Positions 1-13,509 of a stretch of 64,000 bases of DNA are shown in pieces; positions within the stretch are counted from its first letter, which is position 1; each line of letters begins with the position of its first letter. Location: assembly GCA_964007475.1 (NCBI GenBank), contig OZ023273.1, positions 67,660,445-67,724,444 on the forward strand. Direction: 5' to 3'. The DNA is from Hybos culiciformis (Eukaryota > Arthropoda > Insecta > Diptera > Hybotidae). The position numbers and the translations under genes were made by a program. The notes beneath the pieces were generated by a model. It did no database searches and was not told the DNA's origin. It saw only the letters and a list, made by a program, of their open reading frames with translations.

Positions 1-1343
1 AAGTACAAAAAAAAATGTTTGGAACTTAATCAGTAATCAATAAAATTTAAGAAAAAAGCTTTAGATTAAATGTGGGAATTAAACCAAACTTATCATAAAG
101 ATATGGCAAATTTATGAAATTTTTGTTCTTGTTGATTGAAATTTTGTCGATTTTGAGGGAAGAAATTCCTAAAAAGAGATTTTTGTCGATTTTGAATTCG
201 ATTTATTTAATTTTTTTTTGAATACATAATATAATATTAAATAATATATATATTATTGGTTTCTAATCAGCAAATTTGAACCGATGAGCCGAATATTATA
301 ATCACTGAACAACATTAAACTGTCACAGAAATAATTTCAGTGTATGTGTATCTCTTGCTATGTATTTAGGTCAAATATCGAACTTATAGATTAGTTTAGC
401 TATAGATAAGTTATTTGTCGTTTTATTAAAAAAGTTTAATTGTTGATAAATGATAGATATTTGGAACAATAAAAAAATGTATATGTTAAATAAACCACCC
501 GGTACTTATATGAATAAAAAAAAATACCATTAAAATTATATAATATATATACCTATGTATATAAATATATAATGTACATCATGTACCTAAATTGAAAATC
601 ATAAAGTCATGAAATACATATCCAGAACTAAAAAAGGAATGCCGTTTTAAAACAATGAACCACATTCCTTAATTCAAGTAAAGAAAATCATTTACATGAA
701 TTTCTTTAAATATTCACATGATTACTTTTTTGTTTTTTTTTTTATATTTTTTTGTAAGAAATACGAAAAAAAAAAAACATCAAGCATTTTGAATCTTATG
801 TGCATAGCGCTATAGTGCTTTTAATGCGCATATGAAATGCCCGCGATATGCAATTTATTGCTAACCAAAAGAAAATCATCTGCAATTTAAATTGTACAAA
901 GTGAAGACGTGATCATTTTGTTCATTTCACAATTAAGATTTTATAATCAAAATAAATGCAGTAAGAATTATTTTTATTTTTTAATTTTATTTTTATTTTA
1001 TTTTATAATTTTTTTTTTTTATGTTTTTGGAATAAAAATCTTTGTTAACTAAAAAAAAATTCGTATCTGATAAAAATTGTACTGCGAAATCTTGGAAAGT
1101 TATAGAAAATACAGCGAATCAGTACGTGCGTGAAATGATACGAATGCGCAATTTTACTGAAAATTAAAAAAAAAAAAAAAATATATATTTTTAACTTTAA
1201 ATAAAACGTTTTTGTTTTTGCAATTTTCATTAATAATTTTACTATCTGGACATATAAGATAAAAAAAAAACATATGAGTTAAAATAACGAAGCTTTCAAA
1301 AGTTTTTCACTATACTACAAAGTTAATTAAACTAGGCTCCGCA
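1..1343. other. AT-rich non-coding DNA
   Basis: I see no gene here. The stretch is A/T homopolymer-rich with stop codons in all frames. The one 61-codon frame on the minus strand (1045-1230) is phenylalanine- and isoleucine-rich with no recognisable domain, so I treat it as chance. Confidence 0.7.
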
Positions 1344-1435
1344 TACACGGAAAGAAAAAAAACGTTGTTCCTGAACGAAAAATTAAGCAAACAAAGTTTG
1401 TTTGTGGTTTTCTTTTATGAAAAACAAAGGTCTCC

Positions 1436-1614
1436 ATTGCATTAAAAGTAGCTTCCTTTTAAAGCCAATACCTAGTACTTTTGCAGCAAAAGCTAGCCAA
1501 TTGTTGCAGTTTTCTTCAAAAGAAATTTGTTTAAGGCAAACAAATAAATAAGATTGCATTAAAAGTGGATTACTTTTAAAGCCAATACTTTATTTTTCCT
1601 GAACTTTTGCTGCA
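1436..1614. repeat. Direct duplication inside the left arm of copy A
   Basis: A segment starting ATTGCATTAAAAGT and running through CTTTTAAAGCCAATAC to TTTTGCWGCAAAA occurs at about 1436-1490 and again at about 1553-1614, offset 117 bp. The copies have small differences. This lengthens the left arm relative to the right. Confidence 0.7.
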
Positions 1615-1699
1615 AAAAAAATTTTTTTTTTATTTAATTTTTTTGTATTTAATTTTTTTTATTTATTAGAATTTTTTTATTAAATTATATTCTTATGCT

Positions 1700-1770
1700 T
1701 GCCCCTTCCTTTGGGATTCGAACCTGCGTCCTTAGCATTGCAATTCGCCAACACTACCACTCAGCTACGG
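1700..1770 (-). promoter_or_regulatory. tRNA-like Pol III box A/box B module in copy A
   Basis: Read on the minus strand, TAGCTGAGTGG (1757-1767) matches box A of the tRNA internal promoter and GGTTCGAATCC (1714-1724) matches box B. They are separated by 32 bp. The middle contains TTGCAAT, reminiscent of a GCA (Cys-type) anticodon loop, but a full cloverleaf with a sound acceptor stem is not evident, so this is not a functional tRNA gene. A second partial copy of the middle and box B half lies on the plus strand at about 1818-1850. Confidence 0.7.
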
Positions 1771-2477
1771 TATTCAAATTTAAAAAGTATATAAAATAGA
1801 AAATATAAATTGTTGATTTGCAATGCTAAGGACGCAGGTTCAAATCCTGTACACAGCAAAAAAATTTTGATTTTTGTTTTTTCCGAACGTTTTGTTTTTG
1901 AAATAAACATTTTAATTTTATTGAATTTCACTCCAAAAATTATTTATTTTACTGTAAAAGAAAACTTTTGATAAAGTAAAAATAAATAAATTACAATAAA
2001 AGTTTTTAACTTGTGGCAAATGCAGTACACCATCTTTTATTAGTCCCAAAATTGTATTGTTTGTTCCAAAAGGAAGCATTTCAATTTTACATAGCTATAA
2101 ACGCTTTTTGTTTAAGATAAACGTTTAAATTTCTGTCAATTTCAATTCAAAATAGTTTTATTTGCTTTAAAAACTTTAAAATAACATATATACATATTTC
2201 TTTTGGGTCCAATTAACTTAAGTTGCAATTAAAACAAATGTTGTTTGCAATGAGTTTTTTAAAATTTACTCTAAACTTTCCAAACGTTTGCGTTAAACAT
2301 ATTTGAAAACGGATTTGGTCTAAATAAAATGTGTTTGATGTCAAGTCCGACTTGTTTCGTGCAAATATAATTTTTTTGTTTTAAAAACTCAAATTTTTGC
2401 AATGACTGTTTTTTTTTAGAGTAAACACATTTGTTTTACTGCAAACGGGCGATAAACGTTTTTTTTCTTTCCGTGTA

Positions 2478-4676
2478 CTATTCAGATATATTCTATATAT
2501 GTATGTAAGTACTAGAAAGACGAGGAAGAGAGGGGGTCTGGAGGGTCTTTTAACATTGGCCTCTTAATTTAGAGCGCCTGCAAACAACATTATACAAAAC
2601 GATCAAAAAGTTTACGTACGCAACAAACAACTAACTGCTCAATATTATGATTTCATTCTTGTGGTTCATAGTAGAATATTTATTATGCTTTGAGTTGTAA
2701 CATTAACTTAAAATTATTATATAAAAGTTTATTTAAGCAGTATAAAAGTTTATTTAAGCAGTGGTTATTCCTTAGCATTATTTCATGTTTTCAAAAGTTT
2801 AAACTGAAATTGTTTTAGTTTTTTTTGTCTAGAATTGAATTAACCTCCACAACTTATTTTTTTGAACTTCATTACAACTACAGAAAATGTTTTTCATTAT
2901 CTGACCTGGGCCTCCAAGTGTCTTTCACAAACCCTGACTTCTTGTATTTCATTAAAATAATTTTTATAAAATATAATATTCCTCTATTAAGAGGTTATGT
3001 TATAAACTAAATTTTCAAGTTTTTAGTTGAAATTATGTTCGTTTTAAACTCCGAAAAGAAGACTTCTGATTCGTAAAAAAATACATTATAAATGTAGTTG
3101 CCTCTTAGACTTACATAATCATCGTGATATGTCAAAATTTGTTCTATATGGGGTATTCGATTTATACCGGTGACGAGTTCATACATTATTCGCAATGCAT
3201 GAAACACATTTAATATCAAGTTTCATGTGATCAATAATAAATTCTTTAATTAAAAGCTTAAAAATCATTTAGCGATATCTATAACATAAAAAGCGAATTG
3301 TATTTATAAGCCCAAATAAGCTCCAAAAAGCTAAAAACGAGGCAAATGTTTGTATGAAAAATATGAATTTATACTTTTAGACCAAGCCAAAATTAAAAAG
3401 AGTTATAAGGTGTCATAAGGCTTGCATAATTATAAGGACCACATTTATCATAAAATGAACTATTCGGATAAATTTTAATTCTATAAATAAAAAAATCATT
3501 AAAGACCTAAAAAAAACAGCAATTACAGGTATATATATTTTATAAAAATATTTTGATTTAAAAATATATAGAAACCATTTTTCATTTTCATTTTTAGTTT
3601 TTTTTTTTTTTTGATTATGTCGACCATTAAATCAAAATTCTCCCACATAATAAAACAAAATCAAAGACACTATTTTGGGTCTAAAAACAAATGAAGTAAG
3701 TATTCAACATCGTGTAACGTTTACATACAAATTCTGAATACAATTTTAAGAAATAAGAAAGGACATGATGTTTGCCCGAAATAACCTTACACCTTTCAAT
3801 TTTTATTCAAATAAAATTTTCCCATCTCTTTATGGCTTTCTAAATAATATAACTTCCAGTATGCATATAAATAAATCAAATAAAATCAATTTATCTTTTT
3901 CAAATGAAGAATCCTTAAAAAATGACAATGCATTTACACATAACATAAGTAAAGAAAGTAAGAAATTTTTTTCGAAAACAGTATAATAAAGTTAGGGAAA
4001 AAATAAAAATATTGTTATCTGAAAAGTGATTAATGAATTATTTTGCAGATTTATATATATGCATGTAGGTTTAGGCATTTTGATTTTCCTACTGAACATT
4101 TATTCGTTTTTTTTTTTTTTTATTAATTTGAATCCTGCAAGGTGGTCCTTTAAAAGCAAAAGAATACCAATACTGTTTACATGCTAATGAATAATAATTT
4201 TAATCCTTTAAATGTTTCTTGTATATTATTTCCAAATTGTTGCTACATTCCTTTTCCCAAACACTTGAATTGATGTTATCTGTCTAGTGAAATTGCTAAA
4301 ATAAAATTGAAATAATTAATGATGAATCTAGAAATCGTTTTGAATATAAATTTAATGTATATGTACAAGCAAACTGATTGGTTAAAAAAAATTTGTTATA
4401 TTGTTAATGAAAGAAATTATATTAATTAGTCCATTTTCAACAAGTTCTAGAATTCAAGTATTTGTTATATCTTATTAAGAAATAATAACTTTATTAGAAT
4501 AATTACCATAATTTAGAGTCATAAATCCGCTCCAGAAACACATTTTTTTTTCTTCTTCTTTTAAAGATCTTTCATTTATGCTACAAATAATTTTATGAAA
4601 ATAATAAACATTTTTATTGCCGCCACACACAGTAGCCATTAAGGTTAAGCTTGTGGTGATTTAAATATTGTTGATT
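2478..4676. other. AT-rich non-coding DNA
   Basis: No supportable gene. The longest frame (73 codons, 3765-3986 plus) is asparagine-, serine- and lysine-rich, shows no known domain, and has no splice context I can defend. Confidence 0.6.
2720..2761. repeat. Two exact 21-bp tandem copies
   Basis: TATAAAAGTTTATTTAAGCA plus G is repeated head-to-tail at 2720-2740 and 2741-2761 without differences, which points to a recent duplication. Confidence 0.9.
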
Positions 4677-4688
4677 GTATACTGCGTA

Positions 4689-5184
4689 CAGCGGTTGGCA
4701 AACTTTTTTAGTCGTCTTAATCGATGAAATTTTTTTAAACTTATAGTGGGTCAGTGGCAATTTTATATGAAAGCAATTTAAAAAAAAAATAGTTAAATCA
4801 AAAGTTAATTCATTTATTTATATCCAGCAAAACAAATTTTATATAAACATAAATCGGATAGATTCAGTACACAATATAAAAATAAACCAAATAAGAACAA
4901 AACGAACATTTAATATTTTAATTTTTTTTAACTACTATCAGTGGGCGAAATTAATGGCTTCGATAAGTCTAGTTCATAATTCATTTTAAAATTTTTTAAA
5001 TCCCAATCAGAAACTAGGACTTACAAAAACAATTGCTGAAAAAACTTTCAATTTTATATGCAATTGTTGTAAACAAAAAATATATTTATTCACTTGGAAA
5101 CTACTTTACGATTTCGCAGCGGGTAACATGAAATGATGCTTTGGGTCAACCCGTGACCTACAGGTCATATTTTGTTGGGCTTTG
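4689..5184. mobile_element. Old hAT-like non-autonomous element (relic)
   Basis: The left edge CAGCGGTTGGCAAACTTTTT is a typical hAT-type terminus. The right part (5150-5184) holds CCCGTGACCTACAGGTCAT followed by TTTTGTTGGGC, resembling a decayed inverted end. GTATACTG occurs at 4677-4684 and 5185-5192, but on the left it sits 4 bp outside the expected terminus, so the target duplication is uncertain. No coding remains. Confidence 0.45.
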
Positions 5185-6620
5185 GTATACTGTATACTGT
5201 ATAAATATCAATCATTTAATAAGTAATAAGAAATAATTTTTCCATCATTATTTAATTTATCCAAAATTCATTTAAATATGAACATTAACTAACACTTATT
5301 TCCTCATTTTACTATTTTACTAATTTAAAGTACTTATTTAATAAAATTAATTTAAACTTAAATTTTTTTCAGTGCTGCCTGTTAATTTTTTTTGTTTGTT
5401 TCAAAAATCAAGAAAATGGACTTTAATTTTTATATTAAATGTTCGTCCGTCAACAACCAAGTCCACAAACTAAAATACTTATAACTAACGAACTATATAC
5501 CCAATCGATTTAGTTCTTCAGACTAGGGTCTTTTGTTTTCGATCAAACTTTTGGTATTGAAAGAACCTAAAAAATATCTTTTAATCCTGGTTGTGATCAA
5601 GATATCTTAAAATTAAAATATATTAAACCTAATGTCGAAAACTGCCTCATAAACTGTTCTTTTTTCTGTTTTTAAATATTTTCATTCTAACTGAAGAAGT
5701 ATATACGAATTTATAAGAAATCCGTCAAACATCACTTTAGTTGCACCACACAGATTATAAGCAACAAAGATAAGACATTATTAATCAGTGCGATACTATA
5801 ATTATTTGTTCTTAATAATGCATCATAATCACCTTGAAAAAAAGCCTATTAAAAATTCAAAATTATTTTAAATAAATATTTATTTGAAAGAATGTACAGA
5901 TAAAATAATTTTAATTAAAAAGCGTTAAATTTATGTACTGTTAATATGAAAATCAATAAAAAAAAAAAAAAACATTATTTTTTTGAATGTTTTCTTTTTC
6001 GCATAATATAATATGTAGATACAGAAGTCCCAATAAAAGAAATTTTAATTTGCAAAACATTTTTGCGATCTTTAAAAACGATAATAATAATAACAAAATT
6101 ATGGTTATTTTTTTTGTCCAAAAGGATTACATAAATTTCATAATTTATGTGACAGAAAATTAAAATCAACAGAATTATTTAAATTAATTGCTTTTGGGTG
6201 CAAGGAAAAAGTGTGCCGACTTCAGCTCTGATAACATAACCAAGATTTGCCAAAATATTTATATTTTATTTATTTATTTATTTTTTTTTTTTTCAAAAGT
6301 TGCCTGCTTATGTATGACAAAAGAACATATTTTGGATACAAAAAGCTGTAACTATGCCTAATAAGTTGAAAAAAAAAGAAGAAATTAACAGAAATTCTAT
6401 CTGAAGTGTTTATCTTTTAGTTTCCAGTAATTTAAAAACTTTTTTTAACTTTTTATCTTGTGCTAGAATGCACGTTTAAGAGCGCTGTAATTAGTTTTTA
6501 AAATTGAGATAAATTATTATCGATTGTAAGACGTACAGTATCAAAATGTTACCAATATCAATCGATTATTATTTATTTACAATCTGAGGTTCTTAAAACC
6601 GTTCTTATATTTTAGATAAT

Positions 6621-6671
6621 TTACACATTTTTTAATAAATTACACATTTTTTAATAAATTACACATTTTTA
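6621..6671. repeat. 19-bp tandem repeat, about 2.7 copies
   Basis: TTACACATTTTTTAATAAA is repeated at 6621, 6640 and, partially, 6659. Confidence 0.85.
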
Positions 6672-7248
6672 TATAGGTAATATTTACGAGATGAAAAAAA
6701 TTTAAATTAATTTAAATGAAAAAAAAAAATATAATTCCCATTTTATTTTTAATAAATATAAATTTAATAATTTTAGATCACACATCAATAGAGTATTCTT
6801 TAAAGTAAAGTTTAAGTGAAGTTCGTGTATTTTTAATTACTATATTCAGTGCCAACATAATTTTAATATTATCACAAATTTCAGTTTATAAAATTAAAAA
6901 AAAAAAATTGGAAAATTATGAAATTATTATACCTCACTAGGCTATATTGCGGAAACACTTAAAGTAACGCAATTTACTTACAAATGTACGTAAAATATTA
7001 ATTTATTTTTGAAAATTTAGAAAAGAAAAAAAATTGTTAAAAAATAAATGAAATGACGACAAAAAAAAATAATAGCATAATTTATTTAATTTATTATCAA
7101 AACAAATAATTTTTACAGATAAAATTGCATCTTAAAAGATATGCATAAAGTTTTGGTTCACCCGCTGCGAAGTCAATTATCACATGTCCAATGCACAACG
7201 AATGATTATTTCACAAATTAAAAGTTATTTCTTCAAGAAACGCAAGAA

Positions 7249-7341
7249 AATAAAATAAAATAAAATAAAATAAAATAAAAGGTCGCTTTCAAAAAGTACG
7301 TTGTCGTCGTCGTAAAATAAAAATAATAATAATAATAATAA
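7249..7341. repeat. AAAAT and AAT microsatellites
   Basis: An (AAAAT)n run of about six units (7249-7280) is followed 40 bp later by an (AAT)n run of about seven units (7319-7341). Confidence 0.85.
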
Positions 7342-10300
7342 CGACAACAGAAATCATGTAGACAAATTAATTGCCAAATCGAATTTGTGCGACTAAAGCG
7401 CAATCGCTTTGCCATTATAAAAAGAAAATTATGCAAAATTAAATTAAATTTTTGAATTGGAAAATAAAATTTCATAATTCAGACCAATTTATGGTGGTTT
7501 TTTTGAAAAATGAATAAATTAAAAGAAGTTTAACACAATTAATAAGTACATTATTTGTAATCATTTTAATTGGATTAATCCATTGATGAGTTGTTCTATG
7601 ATTTAATTAAACTATTATTAGAAATAATATATGTGCAATATTATATATTTATAATTACCAAATTTTTAAGTGTGATTTTATATCAGGATAGGTTTATGTT
7701 GGAGTGGCGATAAACGAAAAACAAACTGCGTAAAGGGCTGATAAAACAGCTAGTATAAAGAGAAATAGTATTTTATTTATTTCTATATGATGTTTATGTT
7801 GGAGCGGAGATAACAGTCAGAGCAGTAATCAGTATTTTCAATTTTAATAAATTCGGAAATTTCAATTAAAAGTTCAATATACCTAATAAAAATTTAAATA
7901 TTTCACTTTAAGTTTAACCATCTATATCTATAATACAAGTAAATTCAATTATGTATCAACCATCAAAGAAAATTAACTTTTAGCTTTTGTTATCTTACCT
8001 CCGTTATCGTTTACCAGAGTTCTTATAGAAACAGCTCTATAAATATTATCTTCTCCATTCTAGTAAAACTTCTTTTAAAACTTTTAGTATAGTCTATGGC
8101 GTATTACAGTTCAGTAGTATAATATAGATTTTTAAAAATACTATATTACATAAATGTATACTACAAATCTATTTTTTTTCGTTATGGCATACATAACTTC
8201 ATTATATTACAATGACAATCTTACTATTTTCAGTGTCATTCAAGCATAAACTTTTTGGAATCAGGGTATTTTCTAAGTTACCTAAACTAGAATCTAGTTT
8301 AAATTTCAAATGAATCATCATTATTCGACTTCTATTATGTTACAGGAAGTAAATATAATCAATTTACAAAAAAAACAAAAACAAATTTATTATATTTTTA
8401 TCTAATAAAAATTCTAAATTTTGTGAAATATTTCAATTAAATAAAATACTCTTCGAGTTTTTTTTTTTTTTTCCTAAATGAACATTAATTGGGAACACTT
8501 AAAGGGCGATATTATATATGTGTATACATACTTTGAAAATGAAATAATAATTGCCACCCAAAAGACAGAAGAAAAAAAATACACGCAAAAAATTGTAATA
8601 AAAAATAAACAAAAAAAATTAGAAGAAAATAACTAATCTTATCGAATTAAGAAATTGACTAGAAAAAGTGTCAACAATTAAGAAAAATATATACTGTAAT
8701 TAAGCCAATTACAAATAGAAGAGCTCTTACTATTTTATATATATATATTTACAACCTAATTGTAAAGATTATCCATGAAAATTAATTTTCCTTTGAAATT
8801 GCAAACATAAAAAGAAAGAAAAGAAAAAAAATATGTAAAAGAATTATATAAGAAAGAAGAAAATAATAGAAATAATTCTAATGCCTTTAAATTCTGGTTA
8901 AAGAGATTTTCTGTAACAACATAAGAGGAGTTTTTTTTTTTATTGAAATTCTTATTTCTTAGTTTATTTTTTCTGTTCTTCATTACAATTATTTTCTGCA
9001 AAATCGTAGAAAAAAAAATTTTTTTTTTTTTTTTGATATGAAATGAATCCGAATACTAAATTCTTAAGGGAATTTTCATTATTTCTTACTATTATTAATA
9101 TTATTTTTATTATAATATATAATATGCGTGTAGTAAACCAATTGGAGTATTAAACTATTATGTCCAATTTAAATTTACATGATTTTAGTTTTTCCTTTTT
9201 CTTGAAAACCAAACTGATATTATCAATATTAGTAGAAAATAAATATGTATTAAGTTTTAATGATAAGATTAGTGTTAGCTTTGTTTTCTTCAATTATTTA
9301 TTTGCATTTATCGTACTTTTATATTATTTTCCTATCTATATTTACTTTTAGTATTTTGGTTCACGACATAAAAAAAAACATTTATCTATAATGTAACATG
9401 TAAAGAAAAATAAATGAATGCTAAACTCCACATTGTTATTAACATTAATGTATAGTTTTAAGTTAATTAATTCCAAAAAGTAGATCTCCACGCTTAGATG
9501 TTTAAGCAATAATAATATTATATGGGTAAATGCTAATAATGCAAAAATGTTCAATAAACATAAGCCATTAATGACTCTAATAATAGCCTAACCCAAAAAA
9601 ATAAGAAAAAATTTGAAATAAAGTTTTTCAAGAACTTTATAATGTATACGTAACCAAATTTTCCAAAGCAAAAGCATTGACATCTTTTTTAACTTTTATT
9701 CATTTAAATATTTTTAACAGGTATATTTTTACAATATTACCTTCAGTCAGAATTATTAAACATTTAATAATAAATAAAAATTCATTTTGATAGTCTATAA
9801 CTATAATATGTACATACTATACTTATAAATGGAAAACTTTATTTAGGCAGAAGCCAAATAACCGCATTTTTACGGTATTAAATCTGTTGTAGGTAATCAA
9901 ATATTTTAATCCACCCTTATCGAAAGATGAAAACAGGGCGTCGATTATAGATTGTTTTTATGTCAATAAAAAAAGGGGGGATAAATGAATAATGCTTCAC
10001 TGACTGCGATTATATGCATTTCATTCTCAATTCATAATTTAAAAGTCAATTCGCATATAACCAATAACAATCAAATAGGGGGTGAATATATTGAATATTT
10101 GGAATGGTTAATAAATTAAACGGGATTATTAGGCTTAGAGGCAAATTAAATTTCCGTAATTATTAATTCTAATTATTATAACTAATTTAATTTTTCGAGA
10201 TTTTATTTTTAATGTTTTAAGATTTGAATTTTAAATATGATAAACTGCTAATACTGGAAGCTAAAATTAGACTTGACACATTTTTACTCCAATACAGCTC

Positions 10301-10451
10301 TATTGTAACCTGGTTCAATAACTTGTCTCTCAGAATCAAAAAAATTACTGAAATTAATGTATTTTTACAACGTTTTTATCAACTCACTTTCTTGTCTGTT
10401 TGTCTGTCCTAGAAATTTTGTAATCAAATTTTAGACCACTTTCCGACAAGC

Positions 10452-10855
10452 ATCATAAAAAATACATTTTATAAAAAACAACGTTTTTCTTGCGCACTAA
10501 AAAGTATAAAATAATGTTACTATGAGTTTCATTTTGGTAACAGACTTTATAACTTTTCTCCGGCTCATTCAGAGGATTGTGGACACACATTCTTGAAACT
10601 GATTACAACAGTCTATAACTAGAAACGTGGGGCACATTTTTACAACATATTTACAGTATTACCTCAAAAATGCGACCCACGTTTCTAGTTATAGACTGTT
10701 GAAATCAGTTTCAAGTATGTGTGTCCACAATCCTCTGAATGAGCCGGAGAAAAGTTATAAAGTCTGTTACCAAAATGAAACTCATAGTAACATTATTTTA
10801 TACTTTTTAGTGCGCAAGAAAAACGTTGTTTTTTATAAAATGTATTTTTTATGAT
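10452..10855. repeat. Near-perfect 190-bp-arm hairpin
   Basis: The left arm (10452-10641) and right arm (10666-10855) are reverse complements with about four mismatches, all in the inner third, separated by a 24-bp loop. No target-site duplication is visible, so a clean MITE insertion is not shown. A 75-codon frame (10627-10854) lies in the loop and right arm and is a by-product of the repeat. If transcribed, it would give a long double-stranded hairpin of the kind processed by Dicer-2 in insects. That role is inference. It could equally be a foldback transposon. Confidence 0.9.
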
Positions 10856-13509
10856 TTAATATTTTTTTTCAATATTCTTTTATACTAAAAATAAAAATTG
10901 AAGTATTACAAAAAATTATGAACGAATTAATAATTAATATTTTTTAATGGATCTCTCTTTTAAGCTTTCAAAACAGAAAATTTCTTTTAATCTTCTTTAT
11001 TTTCAATGTACATTTGACTTTTTCTTGTTAATGAAAATTTTTAAAAATATTTTTCATTATTGTTATTTCCCATCATAGTTAATTTTTAATCTGTAGAGGC
11101 ATATAAAAAAGGGTATTCAATTTCAATGAAATACCAAATGTAATATTGAGGCTTTAATATGGATGTAAAATATTTAAATCAAATCTTTTTGAAGAACTTG
11201 TTCTAGATTATTGTGGATCATTTTCTCATGAAGTCAAAGTCCTTGAAATTCCGAAAAAAATTAAAATTATATTATCACCTTCCGTAGCATTTCATATCTG
11301 TACATTTTTATCGGATGGTGACTCATTCGCAAGTTGAGTATTCTGACGACTTAATGCCAAAAATATTTTTGTATTCCATTTCACTTATTTTCAACTTAAC
11401 ATATTAGTTAATTTGACAAAATTTCAACCGTACGCAAATATTTTGATCAATTACTTCTAAAATTTTTAAAAAAACTTCTGCGATTATTATTATATAAATA
11501 TAATAAGAAAAACTATTTTTAATGCGATTATTCCAAAAAAATTGTTTATTTTTCTCAAAGGGCTGCAATTGTAAAATGCAAAAATCCCTCTAATATTATT
11601 GTAAATATGAAAATTATTACAATAAAAGTGTTAATGCACTATTAACACAATTTCGTTAATTAAAGACCAGCATTTTTTTTTTATTTGATTGATTAAAATT
11701 CAATTTCGGCGGCACAGATATTAAAATTATTTTCCAACTAAAATTAGAATCCTAATCATGAAGGGTATGATAATAATTTTAAAGTTAAGTTCAGATATAA
11801 ATAAATGACATGATATTTAAAATTTAAAGATATTTATTTAGAATATTATTAATTTTATTTTTAAAATGAAAACCGCAATTTAATCTAATATTCAAATGAT
11901 GTTGTTTAATTATATAACAATTGGTTGGTTAAATAAAATCATAACAAATCTCGTAAACCGCAGCATTAACACAGAAATGAGTGCCTCTTGCTTATTTCTA
12001 TTTAAAAAATATACATAAATATACGAGTAAATGAACATTTTCTTGTATTTATATTTTTATAAACAATATTTATATAGTTTAAAAAAAAAAGAAGAAAATA
12101 TTAATCGAAATATCGCGTGGCACTTTGTGATCATTTGCTTCTAATCTCAAATATATGTGGTGCTACTTCAAACAACATCTTTGATGACAAATTTTATTTA
12201 TTCGTTTATTAATTTTTATTTTTTTTTTCCTAGAAGTTAATTGAACTAAATTTTTAGCCTTCTTGTAGTTTTGTTAAATGATAAATTATAATATTATTGT
12301 GTTTCATGTTTCTTTCGGAATATTAATAGCAAACATTATTAATGAATGATTTGTAAACTCTTTTAAAATTCAACAATATATATTTACATTATATATGTTT
12401 TATACATATGATTGTACTTTAATAGAATAATATTTAGATTTTTTTTTATGAAAACATGATGGTAGAATGAAAAAAAAAAACCTTAATTTTTAATCTCATA
12501 TATATAATCTTTATACTTAATATAACATTTTATTATGTATTCAATAAAATGTAATATCATAGAATATGTATCACATAGTTAAACAAAATTTAATTCTGAA
12601 GATCGAAACATGCTCTTATTTGTCATCATTTCACAACTTATAAAATTAAAAATTATCTTCATAAGATTGAAATACCGTACAGCTGAGAGCACTTCTAAGA
12701 CACTGAAAAATATAAATTAATTCGAAAAATTTCTAATTTTTCTTTTCAAAAATAAATTGTGATGATTATGTAAGTTAACTAGTTAACCACCCGTGAAATC
12801 AAATTTTATTTAATTAACTTGAAAATTTAGAAATTTTAAAGTTAATTTTTTTTCACCATAGAAGTTAAAAATTATTAGCAATGTAATAGAACTTTCTATG
12901 ATTTGTCAAAAATATTGTTTCAGCTAGACCCAAATAATTATCATACAGACTTTTTTGAAACATGTATTTGTTCAAGTTAAAAACAAAAAAATATCACGAA
13001 GCAAAGAAAAGAATTATATAGAAAAAAACATTTTATTTTTGATGACCCCTATCATTATTTAGATTAGCAATTAAATTTAAAATATTCAAACAATTAATTG
13101 ATTTTATTAGTAATATTGTTCCATTATTAATTATTGTATATAAATATTCATAAATATAAAATAATGTGTGCGTATAATGAAAATGGTAAAATAAAATAAA
13201 AATTTGGGTTTTAAATTAGTTTTTAAACAGGGTCAATAACTGATTAGAATTAGAGCATATTTATAATTCATAGTAATACTAATACTAAGTCATAAATTTT
13301 TATATACTAGATCATAAAAATTGTATTCGCACTAAAACACTAAAAGAATATAAGACTTACGCATTAAGTATACTTTCAACCGCAATGAAGTTATCTTAAC
13401 TTATAATTAAGTTATCAACTCAGATCACAATTAGACAAACAATAGTGAAAGCAATTTTTCAAAAAAAAAAAAAATCACAGAAAATTTTTTTTATTAACTA
13501 TATTACCTA
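10856..13509. other. AT-rich non-coding DNA
   Basis: No gene, RNA gene or repeat family recognised. There are many short A and T runs. Confidence 0.6.

Larger units (their letters stand above)
1346..2475. mobile_element. TA-flanked TIR element with internal tRNA-like module (copy A)
   Basis: A 1130-bp element with perfect 21-bp terminal inverted repeats that begin CACGGAAAG. It is flanked by TA on both sides (1344-1345 and 2476-2477), consistent with a TA target duplication. Short inverted motifs of the AAACGTTT and CAAACAAA type recur through both arms, so the whole element could fold back. A tRNA-like module sits inside on the minus strand (1700-1770) next to a T-rich stretch (1612-1690), which is A-rich on the module's own strand. 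There is no transposase frame, so it would be non-autonomous. TA duplication suggests Tc1/mariner-like or another TA-specific transposase, but the superfamily is not determined. Confidence 0.8.
5193..10451. other. AT-rich non-coding DNA with short repeats
   Basis: No gene is supportable across this 5.2-kb stretch. Contents are homopolymer runs, a 19-bp tandem repeat (6621-6671), AAAAT and AAT microsatellites (about 7249-7341), and a duplicated GTTTATGTTGGAG motif near 7690 and 7793 about 103 bp apart. Confidence 0.6.

Noticed and set aside
1700..1770. Genuine tRNA gene
   Set aside because: Boxes A and B are present but acceptor and anticodon stems do not pair properly, and the sequence sits inside a TIR element. 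The same applies at 14040-14112 and 40522-40590.
3765..3986. Possible small gene of 73 codons
   Set aside because: No recognisable domain or signal, and AT-rich DNA of this length is expected to give such frames by chance.
8573..8640. TACACGCAAAAAATTG as the left end of another TA-flanked TIR element
   Set aside because: No matching inverted end was found within the next kilobase or so.
10627..10854. 75-codon plus-strand frame
   Set aside because: It lies in the loop and right arm of the near-perfect hairpin and reflects repeat sequence.
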